Assembly: GCA_964464815.1 (NCBI GenBank)
Contig: CAYXHF010000015.1
Coordinates: forward strand, 1 to 50,205
DNA length: 50,205 nucleotides
From: UBA11524 sp964464815
GTDB taxonomy: Bacteria > Bacillota > Clostridia > Christensenellales > Aristaeellaceae
Direction: 5' to 3'
The notes beneath the pieces are model-generated. The model saw nothing but the letters and a program-made list of their open reading frames with translations. It did no database searches and was not told the origin of the DNA. Below, one piece after another: positions 22,839 through 33,336 of the stretch. The first letter of the stretch is position 1, and every line of letters begins with the position of its first letter. Made by a program: the position numbers and the translations under genes.

Positions 22839-25745
22839 ATGGAGCGCTCGTTTGGCAACAAGTATGGAAAATGGATCGCGGCCATCGTGGTCGTGCTGGC
22901 ATTGGTGCTGTGGTTTGTATTATCCGCAGGCGTTGAAAGCTATCAGGATAAATATGAAAACACAGACCTGACCGCAAGCATTGGCGATATTGGTCGTGAC
23001 AACACATACGCCTTATATCTTCGCGCACATGAGGATGCAAAGGATGCATCCTCAGACGTCGCTGTCGATATTGCCGGCGTGCAGCCCGCAGAGGGCATTG
23101 AAATGCAGGAAGAGGGCCTGTACACCGCAAATGGTTCGTCGGCCGTCTTCAGCGTGACTGTTCCCGAGTCCGGCTTCTATAATATCGCCCTGACCTACAA
23201 GACAGTTGCGGCCCGTGGCGTTGACCTGGAGCGCGAGGTGCTGATTAACGGCCAGCTCCCCTTCGACGGTGCGGACACGATAACCTTCTCCCGCCTCTGG
23301 CATGACGGTGGCGAGGTGCGTCAGGACTCCCAGGGCAATGACGTTCGTCCGTCGCAGGTCGAGGTCTTTGACTGGCAGACCGCCAGCTGCCGCGACGCTA
23401 TGGGCTACACCACCGAGCCGTATCGCTTCTACTTTGAAGCCGGCGAAAACACCATCACCCTGAACGCCAGCAGCGAGCCGATGATTCTTTCTTCGCTGAC
23501 GCTGACCGTTCCGCAGCAGATGGTGGATTACGATACCTACGTCGCCGCGCAGCCGCAGGTCAACAACGTCAAAACCGACTACGAGTTGGTTTTGCAGGGC
23601 GAGGCAAGCTCCCTGCGCTCCTCTCCTTCCCTGTATGCGCGCTATGACCGCTCTTCTCCCGCGACCGTTCCCTGCGACGTCAGCAAGACCGTCCTGAACT
23701 ACATCGGCGGCGACGCCTGGCGCGATGCGGGTCAGTGGATTGAATGGGACTTCGAGGTACCGGAAAGCGGTTGGTACAACATCACCATCAAGGGTCGTCA
23801 GACCTACAACCGTGGCAGCGTTTCCAGCCGCATCCTCTACATCGACGGTCAGATTCCCTTCACGGGCATGGAGAAGGTTTCCTTCCCCTACACCACGACG
23901 TGGATGATGAACACCCTGTCCGATGCAGAAGGCACGCCCTACCGCTTCTATCTGGAGGCTGGCAAGCACACCCTGCGCCTGGAGGCAACCCTGGGCGACA
24001 TGGGCACGATTCTTGCCGACATGGAGGAAAGCATCTACCGTCTGAATCAGATGTACCGCAAGCTGCTGGTGCTGACCGGCGTCAACCCGGATCGCTATCG
24101 TGACTACCATCTGGATCAGGTTTACCCCGATGTCATCGCCGCCATGGATTTGGAGAGCCGCCTGCTCTACAAGCTGGTGGACGACACCGTCGCCCTGACC
24201 GGCCAGAAGTCCGACCGCATTGCCGTCGCCCAGACGCTGGCTGTGCAGCTGGAAAACTTCGTGGAAGACCCGGCGAAGATTACCGAAGCCTTCACCAACT
24301 TCAAGGATAACATCACCTCCCTTGGTACCTCCATGCAGAACATGCGTGAGGTCAAGATGGACATCGACCTGATTACCATCACCGCCGACGGTCACACCGT
24401 CGCGCAGCCCTCTGAATCCTTCATCGACCGCGCGATGCACGAAATCAAGTCCTGCGTGACTTCCTATTTCGTTGACTACAACGCACTGGGCGACGTCTAT
24501 GAAGACTCCGAGGACGTGCTGGAGGTCTGGCTTCTGACCGGTCGCGATCAGTCCACCGTGCTGAAGACGATGGTCGACGATACCTTCACCCCGAGCACCA
24601 ACATTCCCGTCAACGTCATGCTGGTTGACCCCACCGCACTGCTGAACGCCGTCGTTGCCGGCAACGGCCCGGACGTTGTCATTTCCACCGACAGCTGGAA
24701 TCCTGTCAACTACGCCCTGCGTCATGCAGTGGAAGATTTGCGCCAGTTTGATGACCTGGACGAGGTGCTGACGCAGTTCTATCCCAGCGCCTACGCGCCG
24801 TTCAGCTTCAATGGCGGCCTGTACGCGCTGCCGGAAACGCAGATGTGCTCGGTGCTGTTCTACCGCACCGACATTCTGGAGGAGTACGGTCTGGAAGTGC
24901 CCCAGACGTGGGATGAGCTGGTTGCCATGCTGCCCACGATTCAGGGCGCGAACATGTCCGTTGGTATCCCCTACCCCGACATTACCGCACCGAACCTTTC
25001 TACTTATTACTCCATGCTCTACCAGCGCGGCGGCGCTCTGTACAATGAGGACGCCACGCACACCACCATCAACTCCGAACAGGGCGTTGAGGCGTTTGAA
25101 TTCTACACCAGCCTCTACAACGACTACGGTCTGCCCACGGTTTTCGACTTCGTGAGCCGTTTCCGTTCGGGTGAGATGCCCATGGGTATCTTCGACTACA
25201 CCACCTACAACACCCTGACCGTTTCCGCACCGGAAATCCGCGGTCTGTGGGATATCGCCATCATGCCCGGCACGGTGCACACGAATGAAGACGGCACGAC
25301 CTATGTCGATCACTCCGTCCATTCTCAGGGCGCCTGCTGCATGATGATTGCCACGGACAGCGAAAAGACGAAGCAGAACGCCTGGAGCTTCATGAAGTGG
25401 TGGACCTCCACCGAGTCTCAGGTTCGTTTCGGCCGCGAAATCGAGGCTGTGCTGGGCTCTTCCGCCCGTTACGCCACGGCGAACCTGGCCGCAATTGAGC
25501 AGCTGGCCTGGTCTGAGGAGCAGCTGGCCGTCATCCGTGAGCAGATGACGTGGGCCGTTGGCTTCCGCGAGGTCGCCGGTGGCTACTACACCACGCGCCA
25601 CATGACCAACGCCGTGCGTAAGGTCACCAATGATAAGACCGACCCGCGCGAAACGCTGCTGGATTACTCCCGCACGATTAACGAAGAAATTGACAAGAAG
25701 CGTCTGGAATTCGGCTTGCCGATTGACAGCGACGAAACGCCCTGA
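22839..25745 (+). CDS. Membrane-tethered solute-binding protein with N-terminal carbohydrate-binding-like domains
   Basis: 968 residues. A single N-terminal membrane helix (about 11-31) without lipobox anchors it. Two beta-sandwich regions follow (about 80-240 and 270-430), each with a PESGxYNI strand and an EAG motif (FYFEAGENTITL, FYLEAGKHTLRL), typical of CBM6/CBM35-like or galactose-binding folds. A helical section leads to an ABC solute-binding domain from about 555 to the end (GNGPDVVIST, GGLYALPETQMCSVLFYRTDIL, PQTWDELVAML). It likely captures a glycan at the cell surface and hands it to permeases encoded just downstream. Start: AGGAGGG is 11 bp before the ATG at 22839. First gene of an eight-gene operon. 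Confidence 0.87.
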   Translation: MERSFGNKYGKWIAAIVVVLALVLWFVLSAGVESYQDKYENTDLTASIGDIGRDNTYALYLRAHEDAKDASSDVAVDIAGVQPAEGIEMQEEGLYTANGSSAVFSVTVPESGFYNIALTYKTVAARGVDLEREVLINGQLPFDGADTITFSRLWHDGGEVRQDSQGNDVRPSQVEVFDWQTASCRDAMGYTTEPYRFYFEAGENTITLNASSEPMILSSLTLTVPQQMVDYDTYVAAQPQVNNVKTDYELVLQGEASSLRSSPSLYARYDRSSPATVPCDVSKTVLNYIGGDAWRDAGQWIEWDFEVPESGWYNITIKGRQTYNRGSVSSRILYIDGQIPFTGMEKVSFPYTTTWMMNTLSDAEGTPYRFYLEAGKHTLRLEATLGDMGTILADMEESIYRLNQMYRKLLVLTGVNPDRYRDYHLDQVYPDVIAAMDLESRLLYKLVDDTVALTGQKSDRIAVAQTLAVQLENFVEDPAKITEAFTNFKDNITSLGTSMQNMREVKMDIDLITITADGHTVAQPSESFIDRAMHEIKSCVTSYFVDYNALGDVYEDSEDVLEVWLLTGRDQSTVLKTMVDDTFTPSTNIPVNVMLVDPTALLNAVVAGNGPDVVISTDSWNPVNYALRHAVEDLRQFDDLDEVLTQFYPSAYAPFSFNGGLYALPETQMCSVLFYRTDILEEYGLEVPQTWDELVAMLPTIQGANMSVGIPYPDITAPNLSTYYSMLYQRGGALYNEDATHTTINSEQGVEAFEFYTSLYNDYGLPTVFDFVSRFRSGEMPMGIFDYTTYNTLTVSAPEIRGLWDIAIMPGTVHTNEDGTTYVDHSVHSQGACCMMIATDSEKTKQNAWSFMKWWTSTESQVRFGREIEAVLGSSARYATANLAAIEQLAWSEEQLAVIREQMTWAVGFREVAGGYYTTRHMTNAVRKVTNDKTDPRETLLDYSRTINEEIDKKRLEFGLPIDSDETP

Positions 25746-25768
25746 GCGAAAGGAGGAAGCGAATTACC

Positions 25769-26707
25769 ATGGCCACATTCCTGAAGAAGTACTTCATGCT
25801 CAGGAAACGCAACACCATCATCGCTTGGGAAAAAGCAAAGCACATGAAGTTCTGCTACGCCTTCCTGGCGCCCTACGCGATTTTGTTCCTGACCTTCTAC
25901 ATTCTTCCGATGCTTACCTCGATTTACTATTCCTTCACCTATAACAACATTCTGGAACCGGCCCGCTTCATCGGCGCCCAGAACTACATCACCCTGATTT
26001 TGAAGGACGACGTGTTCCTGACCGCCGTCAAGAACACCTTCCTGCTGGCCGTGATCACCGGCCCTGTGGGCTACATCATGTCCTTTGGCTTCGCCTGGCT
26101 GATTAACGAGCTGCCGCGCTGGATTCGTACCATTGCCGTGGTCATCTTCTACGCGCCCTCGATTGCCGGCAACGCCTACTACATCTTCTCCATCATCTTC
26201 CGTGGTGACGCATATGGCTACCTGAACGCCATCCTGATGGATCTGGGCATCATCAGCACGCCGCTGCTGTGGCTGACGACGCCGCAATACATCATGCCGG
26301 TCATCATCATTGTCACGCTGTGGATGAGCATGTCCACCGGCTTCCTGTCCTTCGTGGCAGGCTTGCAGGGCGTCGATCGCGCCCAGTACGAGGCCGGTTA
26401 TGTGGACGGCATCCGCAACCGCTGGCAGGAGCTGTACTACATCACGCTTCCGAACATGAAGCCCATGCTGATGTTCGGCGCGGTCATGTCCATCACCTCG
26501 GCCTTTGGCGTCTGTGACGTTCCGATGGCGCTGGCTGGCTTCCCGTCCACGGACTATGCCGCCCACACCGTCGTCACCCATCTGTTCGACTACGGCTTCA
26601 CCCGCTTTGAGATGGGTTATGCATCGGCCATCGCCACGCTGTTGTTCCTGGTGATGATTCTGTGCAACAAGTTGATTCAGAGCGCACTGAGGAGGATCGG
26701 CACATGA
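25769..26707 (+). CDS. Sugar ABC transporter permease (MalF/LplB type)
   Basis: 312 residues with six membrane helices. The EAA loop, which docks the ATPase, is YEAGYVDGIRNRWQELYYITLP. The N-terminal 35 residues are basic and cytoplasmic. AAAGGAGG precedes the start and the previous gene ends 23 bp upstream; the stop overlaps the next start (ATGA). It pairs with the following permease. No ATPase gene is present in the locus, so a shared MsmX-type ATPase encoded elsewhere is expected. Confidence 0.92.
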   Translation: MATFLKKYFMLRKRNTIIAWEKAKHMKFCYAFLAPYAILFLTFYILPMLTSIYYSFTYNNILEPARFIGAQNYITLILKDDVFLTAVKNTFLLAVITGPVGYIMSFGFAWLINELPRWIRTIAVVIFYAPSIAGNAYYIFSIIFRGDAYGYLNAILMDLGIISTPLLWLTTPQYIMPVIIIVTLWMSMSTGFLSFVAGLQGVDRAQYEAGYVDGIRNRWQELYYITLPNMKPMLMFGAVMSITSAFGVCDVPMALAGFPSTDYAAHTVVTHLFDYGFTRFEMGYASAIATLLFLVMILCNKLIQSALRRIGT

Positions 26708-27654
26708 GTACATATCCTGTAAGAGGCTATAAAGGGCCCGTCGGGCCTGACGGCACGCCGATTCAAGTGCCCAAGAAGGTGCAGAAGCTGACGCAGAAGT
26801 CGTCCATGAAGCACCGCAAACCCAATCGTTCCCGCGTGGGTGACTTCCTGGTGGGCCTGCTGCTGTTTGTGGTGGCATGCGCGATGGCCTTCCCGCTGGT
26901 GTTCGCCATTTCGTCCTCCCTGAAGCCCCTGGATGAGCTGTTCCGCTTCCCGCCGACGCTCTTCCCGCGCAACCCTACCACGGATAACTTCTCCGACCTG
27001 CTCGTCACGATGAGCCAGAGCTGGGTGCCCTTCTCCCGCTACATCACCAACACTGTTGTGATTACCTTTGTGGGCACCTTCGGCCACCTGTTCATCTCCT
27101 CTCTGGCCGCCTACGTGCTGGCCAAGTACGATTTCCCGCTGGGCAAGAAGTTCTTCTCCCTGGTCGTGACGGCCCTGATGTTCAACGGCTATGTCACCGC
27201 CATCCCGAACTACCTGACCATGACGCATCTGCACATTGTCGATACGCACTGGGCGGTCATTCTTCCCGCCTTTGCGGCGCCCATCGGCCTGTTCCTGATG
27301 AAGCAGTTCATGGAAGGTCTGCCCATGTCCCTGATTGAATCCGCCAAGATTGACGGCGCGAAGGAATTGCGCATCTTCTGGCAGATTGTGATGCCCAACG
27401 TCAAGCCCGCATGGCTGACGCTGATCATCTTCTCCGTCCAGAGCCTGTGGAACGCCAAGGCTTCCACCGTCATCTACTCCGAAGCGCAGAAGACGCTGGT
27501 CTACGCCCTGCAACAGATTCAGGCTGGCGGCGTTGCGCGTACTGGTCAGGCGGCCGCCGTTACCGTTGTGGTCATGGCCGTGCCGATCTTCATCTTCATC
27601 CTCAGTCAGAGTCAGATTCTTGAAACCATGGCCACCTCCGGCCTGAAGGACTAA
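26704..27654 (+). CDS. Carbohydrate ABC transporter permease (MalG/LplC type)
   Basis: 316 residues with six helices after a basic, proline-rich cytoplasmic tail of about 55 residues. The EAA-type loop is IESAKIDGAKELRIFWQIVMP. The start at 26704 overlaps the stop of the previous permease in ATGA and has AGGAGG about 9 bp upstream. It forms the heterodimeric membrane channel with the product of 25769-26707. Confidence 0.92.
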   Translation: MSTYPVRGYKGPVGPDGTPIQVPKKVQKLTQKSSMKHRKPNRSRVGDFLVGLLLFVVACAMAFPLVFAISSSLKPLDELFRFPPTLFPRNPTTDNFSDLLVTMSQSWVPFSRYITNTVVITFVGTFGHLFISSLAAYVLAKYDFPLGKKFFSLVVTALMFNGYVTAIPNYLTMTHLHIVDTHWAVILPAFAAPIGLFLMKQFMEGLPMSLIESAKIDGAKELRIFWQIVMPNVKPAWLTLIIFSVQSLWNAKASTVIYSEAQKTLVYALQQIQAGGVARTGQAAAVTVVVMAVPIFIFILSQSQILETMATSGLKD

Positions 27655-27674
27655 GCGAGAAAGGACAAACGCAG

Positions 27675-29183
27675 ATGAAAAGCATCACTTTACGCCTGTG
27701 TGCCTGTCTGATGGCTGTGTGCCTCCTCGCCGCCCTGATCGGGACGAGTACGGCGCATGCCGCAGACGGCTATGATTACGCTTACACGTACACCTACGAC
27801 TATTGGTCTGACCAGCGTCAATCTCCTGACGCCTACCGCACCATGACGGTGTTGACCAGCGCCACCCTGGGGCTGGAAACCGCCATGCGCACCCCCAAGG
27901 GCTTGACCGTGCAGGGCGACGACATCTATGTGGTCGATACGGGTAACAACCGCATCCTGCAGATTCGTCGCGACGGCGAAAGCTTCACCCTGACGCGCAT
28001 CATTGATACCGTGCAGGGCGACGTTGAGCCCAAGACCTTCTCCGGCCCGCAGGATGTGTTCGTTGCCACGGACGGCACGCTCTACATTGCCGACACGAAC
28101 AACAACCGCATCCTGAAGGTGGATAAGGACCTGAACGTCCTGCTCACCTTCACCCGTCCGGAGGACAGCACCTTTGACCAGTTCTCCACCTTCCTGCCGA
28201 CCAAGCTTGTCTGCGATACCTCCGGCCGTGTTTTCTGCCTGGCGCAGAACGTCAACCGCGGTCTGATTAAGTATGAATCGGACGGCACCTTCACCGGTTT
28301 CATCGGCGCAAGCGAAGTGAAGTACACCTGGTACGACCTGGTGTGGCGTCTGCTCTCCACCAAGGAGCAGCGCGCCCAGCAGTCCTCCTTCGTTCCGACG
28401 GAATACAACAACATTTCCATTGACAAGGACGGCTTCTTCTTCGTCGTGACCCAGACCTTTGACGTCAACGAGCTGCAGTCGGGTCAGGCCAAGCCGATTC
28501 GCCGCCTGAACTCCATCGGCACGAACATCCTGATTGAAAACGGCACCGAGCCGCCCATCGGCGATTTGCAGTGGGTCGGCGGCGACCAGAACGTGACCAA
28601 CAGCGGCCCGTCCAAGTTTGTGGACATCACCGTGCTGGATAACGGCATCTACTCCGTCGTGGATAAGACGCACAACCGCATCTTCTCCTATGACAAGCAG
28701 GGCAACCTGCTCTGGGCCTTTGGCGGCGTCGGCAACATGGATGGTTACTTCCTCACGCCCGCAGCCTTGGAGCATCAGGGCTACGACCTGCTGATTCTGG
28801 ACTCTCAGGAATGCGCCATCACCATCATGACGCCCACCGAATACGGCAAGCTGGTCTACAGCGCCACCGAGCAGTATCAGCGCGGTGACTACGCCGATTC
28901 CGCGGCCACCTGGCGCGAAGTGATGAAGCGCAACGGTAACTACGACCTGGCTTACATCGGCATTGGCCGTGCGCTGCTTCAGCAGAAGCAGTACAAGGAA
29001 GCCTGCGACTACTTCGCCATGGCGCGTGACAAGCGCAACTACTCCGAAGCATTCCGCTACTACCGCTCCGAGCTGGTCGAGGAGAATGTCGGCTGGATTT
29101 TCGGTGCCCTGGCAATTGTTGTGTGCCTGCCGCTGCTGGTGGGTCGCATGCGCAAGATCAAACAGGAGGTGGATAACGCATGA
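27675..29183 (+). CDS. Secreted NHL-repeat protein with TPR-like part and C-terminal anchor
   Basis: 502 residues. Signal peptide to about 30 (AHAADG), then a Tyr/Asp-rich patch, then NHL-type beta-propeller blades (GLTVQGDDIYVVDTGNNRIL, then VATDGTLYIADTNNNRILKV, later SVVDKTHNRIFSYDKQGN). A TPR-like helical pair stands at about 400-460 (YQRGDYADSAATWREVMKRN, ALLQQKQYKEACDYF), and a final membrane helix with a basic tail at about 472-495. The propeller should face outside. Its role in the transporter operon is unknown; a surface scaffold or glycan sensor is a guess. The stop overlaps the next start (ATGA). Confidence 0.82.
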   Translation: MKSITLRLCACLMAVCLLAALIGTSTAHAADGYDYAYTYTYDYWSDQRQSPDAYRTMTVLTSATLGLETAMRTPKGLTVQGDDIYVVDTGNNRILQIRRDGESFTLTRIIDTVQGDVEPKTFSGPQDVFVATDGTLYIADTNNNRILKVDKDLNVLLTFTRPEDSTFDQFSTFLPTKLVCDTSGRVFCLAQNVNRGLIKYESDGTFTGFIGASEVKYTWYDLVWRLLSTKEQRAQQSSFVPTEYNNISIDKDGFFFVVTQTFDVNELQSGQAKPIRRLNSIGTNILIENGTEPPIGDLQWVGGDQNVTNSGPSKFVDITVLDNGIYSVVDKTHNRIFSYDKQGNLLWAFGGVGNMDGYFLTPAALEHQGYDLLILDSQECAITIMTPTEYGKLVYSATEQYQRGDYADSAATWREVMKRNGNYDLAYIGIGRALLQQKQYKEACDYFAMARDKRNYSEAFRYYRSELVEENVGWIFGALAIVVCLPLLVGRMRKIKQEVDNA

Positions 29184-29845
29184 CGCTTGTTTCCAAGCTG
29201 ACCGATAAGCAGAAGTGGCAGCGCCTGCTTTCCTCCCTCAGGTACTCGCTCTACGTCATCTTCCATCCCTTCGATGGCTTCTGGGATTTGAGCCGTGAAA
29301 AGCGCGGTTCGCTGGCGGCGGCCAACATCATCGTGTTCCTGGTGCTGCTGATTCGCCTGCTGAAGATGCAGTTCACGCCCTTCCTGTTCATGAATGTGTA
29401 TTGGCCCAAGGTCAATATCCTTCAGCAGTGCCTGTCCATCCTGCTGCCGCTGATTTTCTTCGTCGCTGGCAACTGGGGTCTGACCACGCTGTTTGAGGGC
29501 AAGGGCACGTTCAAGGATGTCTACGTCGCCACGTGCTACGCGCCGACGCCCTATGTGATTTTGCAGGCCATCATGATTGTCCTGTCCAATTGCATCACGG
29601 TCAACGAAGGCTCGTTCTACTACGTGCTGGAAGGTCTTTCCCTCATCTGGAGCGGCGCGCTGATTATCTCCGGCATGATGCAGACGCATGACTACTCCCT
29701 GGGCAAGACGCTGATTTTCACCATTGCCACCCTGCTGGCCATGGTCGTGATCATCTTCCTGCTGCTGCTGTTCTTCTCCCTGGTGGGTGACGGCATCGGC
29801 TACTTCGTTTCCCTCTACAAAGAAATCCTCTTCCGCCTGTACTAA
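29180..29845 (+). CDS. YIP1 family membrane protein
   Basis: 221 residues with about five hydrophobic helices and the Yip1-type N-terminus YVIFHPFDGFWDLSREKRGS followed by helices; a FKDVYVATCYAPTPY segment is conserved in bacterial members. The function of bacterial Yip1-domain proteins is not established. It overlaps the NHL gene by 4 bp and is followed 18 bp later by the DUF5696 gene. The tight coupling suggests the NHL and YIP1 products work together in the membrane. Confidence 0.82.
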   Translation: MTLVSKLTDKQKWQRLLSSLRYSLYVIFHPFDGFWDLSREKRGSLAAANIIVFLVLLIRLLKMQFTPFLFMNVYWPKVNILQQCLSILLPLIFFVAGNWGLTTLFEGKGTFKDVYVATCYAPTPYVILQAIMIVLSNCITVNEGSFYYVLEGLSLIWSGALIISGMMQTHDYSLGKTLIFTIATLLAMVVIIFLLLLFFSLVGDGIGYFVSLYKEILFRLY

Positions 29846-29863
29846 CGAAAGGAGAGAACATAC

Positions 29864-32440
29864 ATGAAACGGCGCATTATTGTGCGCATCGTGCTGGGTG
29901 TGATTCTTCTCCTGGCACTGGCGCTCCTGACGAATTACGTCATTCTTCCCCTGTTTGACACCTCCGATGAATTGCAGGGGCATGACATTTCCCTCTACGG
30001 CTACACCAAGCCCGAAACGGAAATGGTCATGGAAAACGACACCCTTCGCTTTGAGCTGGATCCCGACACCACGCACTTCACCCTGACGGATAAGCGCACC
30101 GGTCACGTCTGGTCCTCCTCCCCTGCCGATGCAGACAATGACCCCATTGCCCTGCCGGTTGAGAAGAACAAGCTCAACTCCACCATGACGCTGAACTACT
30201 CCACGTCCACAGGCATGAACACGCTCTTCACCGCGAATGAGCACAGCGTGACCAACGGCGTGTACGAGGTCGTCATGCAGGAGGACGGATCGGTTCGCCT
30301 GAACTACTCCGTCGGCCGTATCCAGCGTTCCTTCCTGATTCCCACGGCCATCGCGGACGACCGCATGCAGGTGTTCATGGAAAAGATGACCAGCAAGCAG
30401 AAGAAGGACATTAAGGAATACTACCGCGAATACAACATCGACAAGCTGCGCAAGACCGACAACAAGGATGAGCTGCTGGCCACCTATCCGGATTTGGCCG
30501 AACAGCACGTCTGGGTGCTGCGCGACACGACCAAGGATCACCTGAAGACGCGCCTGGAAGGCTACTTCGCCGAGGTCGGCTACACGGCAGAGGACAAGGA
30601 ATACGACGATAGCCGCATCGTGCAGGGTGCAAACACCACGGCCAAGGCTGTCTTCAACGTCTCCATCGTCTTCCGTCTGGAGGGCAACGACCTGGTGGTC
30701 GAGGTGCCGCTGGAGGACATCGACTACGATGTGGACTATCCGCTGACGGCGCTGACGCTGCTGCCTGCCTTCGGTGCTGGCGGCACGAGTGATGACGGTT
30801 TCCTGCTTGTTCCCGACGGCAGCGGCGCCCTGATTCACTTCAACAACGGCAAGGTCAACTCCCGTGCCTACTACGCCAACCTCTACGGTTGGGATTGGGC
30901 GTCCATCCGCACGCAGGTGACGAATGAGACGCGCATCAACTTCCCGGTCTTCGGCATTTCCAACGGTGACAGCTCCTTCGTGTGCATCATGGAGGACGGT
31001 GCTGCCTGGGCTGGCGTGAATGCGGACATTTCCGGCCGTCTGACCTCCTACAACACGGTCAGCGCGACCTACACCATCATTCACGGTGACGCCTACGACG
31101 TGTCCGAACGCACGAACAACGCCGTGTACATGTTTGAAAAGGAAACGCCTCAGGGTGTCATCCGTCAGCGCTACCGTTTCCTGGACAGCGCCGATTACAT
31201 GAGCATGGCCACGTCCTATCGTGACTACCTGACCGACAAGTATCCGGATTTCGCGGCGCAGACGGTTGATTCCGAGGCATCCGTGAATGTGGAACTCATC
31301 GGTGCGATTGACAAGGTGCAGCAGGTGGCCGGTGTGCCGACCAGCGTGCCGATTGCCCTGACGACCTACGATCAGGCAACCGAGCTGCTGCGCGAGCTGG
31401 TCAAGCGCGGCATGCCGAACCTGACCATTCGCTACAGTGGCTGGATGAACGGTGGCATGAACCAGCAGGCACTTTCCCGCGTCAAGCTGATTCGTGAGCT
31501 TGGCTCGGAATCCTCCCTGCTGACGTTGACCAAGACGGCTACTGACGCCGGTGTACCGCTGTATCTGGACGGCCTGACCGCCTTCGCCCGTGACAGCGGC
31601 ATCAAGGAAGGCTTCGTTGCCTTCCGCGACGCGGCCCGCTTCACCACCCGTGAGCAGGCCAACATCCCCGAATACAGCGCCATCTGGTACGGCGCTGAGG
31701 ACGAGGACGACCGTGCCTCCTACTATCTGGTCAAGCCCGCTTACGCCATGCAGAGCATCAACAACCTGACCGATGCCGCACAGCGTTATCAGGCGGCTGT
31801 CTCCTTCCGTGATGTGGGCAGCATGCTTTCCTCCGACTTCGACTCCAAGGATCTGACGACCCGCGAAACCGTGCTCCGCCAGCAGGTGGAAGCCCTGGCC
31901 GCCCTGCGCAAGGATGGTCAGCGCGTCATGATTCGTCAGGGCAATGACTACGCCGCTGTCTACGCCAATGTCATCACCGACATGGACTTTGACGGCAGCC
32001 AGTATTCCATCATCGACGAATACATTCCCTTCTACCCGGTGGCGCTGCACAGCCGTGTGACCTACACTGGCGCATCCCTGAATCTGGCCGACGACGCGGA
32101 GGAAACGCTCCTGCGCAGTGCAGAAATGGGTGCCAGCCTCCAGTACACGCTGATTGCCAGCGGCGTCCAGACCCTGCAGGATTCCTTCTACTCCGAGTAC
32201 TACGGTGCAGATGCCGCCCTGATGCTGGATGACATCACCCAGCAGGTTGCGCATTACACCAAGACGCTCTCCGGCACGTTCAATCAGGAAATGGTTGGCC
32301 ATGAGCGCATTGGCAACGTCACCATTACCACCTATGCCAATGGCACCAAGGTGTACGTCAACTACGGTTATTCCAGCGCGGACGTGGACGGCATCAGCAT
32401 TCCGGCCCGCAGCTACACAGCAACGGAGGTGATTCAATGA
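29864..32440 (+). CDS. DUF5696 family membrane-anchored protein
   Basis: 858 residues. A single N-terminal membrane helix (about 6-30) is followed by a large extracellular part. The first section (MENDTLRFELDPDTTHFTL, TDKRTGHVWSS) resembles a beta-sandwich; a middle section (LTIRYSGWMNGGMNQQAL to GVPLYLDGLTAFARDSG) looks like a TIM-barrel fold, so a glycoside-hydrolase-like domain is possible. No catalytic residues can be assigned with certainty. AAAGGAG precedes the start. Its stop overlaps the next permease start (ATGA). Its constant company with sugar permeases supports a surface role in glycan handling; this is inference. Confidence 0.8.
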   Translation: MKRRIIVRIVLGVILLLALALLTNYVILPLFDTSDELQGHDISLYGYTKPETEMVMENDTLRFELDPDTTHFTLTDKRTGHVWSSSPADADNDPIALPVEKNKLNSTMTLNYSTSTGMNTLFTANEHSVTNGVYEVVMQEDGSVRLNYSVGRIQRSFLIPTAIADDRMQVFMEKMTSKQKKDIKEYYREYNIDKLRKTDNKDELLATYPDLAEQHVWVLRDTTKDHLKTRLEGYFAEVGYTAEDKEYDDSRIVQGANTTAKAVFNVSIVFRLEGNDLVVEVPLEDIDYDVDYPLTALTLLPAFGAGGTSDDGFLLVPDGSGALIHFNNGKVNSRAYYANLYGWDWASIRTQVTNETRINFPVFGISNGDSSFVCIMEDGAAWAGVNADISGRLTSYNTVSATYTIIHGDAYDVSERTNNAVYMFEKETPQGVIRQRYRFLDSADYMSMATSYRDYLTDKYPDFAAQTVDSEASVNVELIGAIDKVQQVAGVPTSVPIALTTYDQATELLRELVKRGMPNLTIRYSGWMNGGMNQQALSRVKLIRELGSESSLLTLTKTATDAGVPLYLDGLTAFARDSGIKEGFVAFRDAARFTTREQANIPEYSAIWYGAEDEDDRASYYLVKPAYAMQSINNLTDAAQRYQAAVSFRDVGSMLSSDFDSKDLTTRETVLRQQVEALAALRKDGQRVMIRQGNDYAAVYANVITDMDFDGSQYSIIDEYIPFYPVALHSRVTYTGASLNLADDAEETLLRSAEMGASLQYTLIASGVQTLQDSFYSEYYGADAALMLDDITQQVAHYTKTLSGTFNQEMVGHERIGNVTITTYANGTKVYVNYGYSSADVDGISIPARSYTATEVIQ

Positions 32441-33336
32441 TGGGCAAGCGTATGACCATTCGCACGCGCCGTGCGATTTCGGGCTATCTGTTCATCATGC
32501 CCTTCATCATCGGCTTCCTTTGCTTCATGCTGTTGCCGCTGTATGACTCCCTGCGCATGAGCTTCTGCGATGTGCAGGTCACGGCCGGCCAGGGCTTCCA
32601 GAGCACCTTCATCGGCCTGCAGAACTACATCAAGGCATTCACCGTTGACCCGGAATTCAACCAGCTGCTGCTGGAAGAAACGGGCATGATGATTACCCAC
32701 ACCATTGCCATCCTGGTTGTCTCCTTCGTCATTGCGATTGTGCTCAATCAGGAATTCAAGGGCCGCGCGTTTGTCCGCGCCATCTTCTTCCTGCCCGTCA
32801 TCCTGTCCAGCGGCGTGCTGCTGGGTCTGGAAACGGACAACAGCCTGATGGCCGGCATGCAGGACGTGATTCAGGAGTCCTCCAGCTTCACGCTGTCCGA
32901 CTCGCTGATGAACATCCTGAAGCAGACCGGTCTGGGCGGCGATTTGCTGGACGTTGTCTTCAGCCTGGTTGACGAGTTGTACGACATCGTCATGGCCAGC
33001 GGCATCCAGATTATCGTCTTCCTCTCCGGCTTGCAGAACGTGTCGCGCAGCCTGTACGAGGCGGCGGACGTGGAAGGCTGCTCCAAGTGGGAGTCCTTCT
33101 GGACGATTACCTTCCCCATGGTCTCTCCCCTGCTGATTGTCAACGCCATCTACACCATCATCGACTTCTTCACCAAGTCGGATAGTGAGGTCATGGAAAA
33201 GATCAGCGAGGAAATGACCCTGCGTTACAACTACGGCTTCTCCTCGGCGATGGCCTGGATTTACTTCGGCGTTGCAATCCTGATGATTGTTGTCGTCACA
33301 CTTATCATGAAGGGATTGGTGAGTAGCGATGAGTAA
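32437..33336 (+). CDS. Sugar ABC transporter permease (MalF type)
   Basis: 299 residues with six helices and a long loop between helices 3 and 4 (about 130-175). The EAA motif reads YEAADVEGCSKWESFWTITFP. It starts in ATGA overlap with the DUF5696 gene. Together with the next gene it forms a second permease pair in the same operon, so the locus can assemble two importers or one with alternative channels. Confidence 0.9.
   Translation: MMGKRMTIRTRRAISGYLFIMPFIIGFLCFMLLPLYDSLRMSFCDVQVTAGQGFQSTFIGLQNYIKAFTVDPEFNQLLLEETGMMITHTIAILVVSFVIAIVLNQEFKGRAFVRAIFFLPVILSSGVLLGLETDNSLMAGMQDVIQESSSFTLSDSLMNILKQTGLGGDLLDVVFSLVDELYDIVMASGIQIIVFLSGLQNVSRSLYEAADVEGCSKWESFWTITFPMVSPLLIVNAIYTIIDFFTKSDSEVMEKISEEMTLRYNYGFSSAMAWIYFGVAILMIVVVTLIMKGLVSSDE

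Noticed and set aside
29060..32437. Minus-strand frame of 1,125 codons opposite the YIP1 and DUF5696 genes
   Set aside because: Antisense artefact of codon bias; composition is unlike real proteins, and it crosses two overlapping plus-strand genes.
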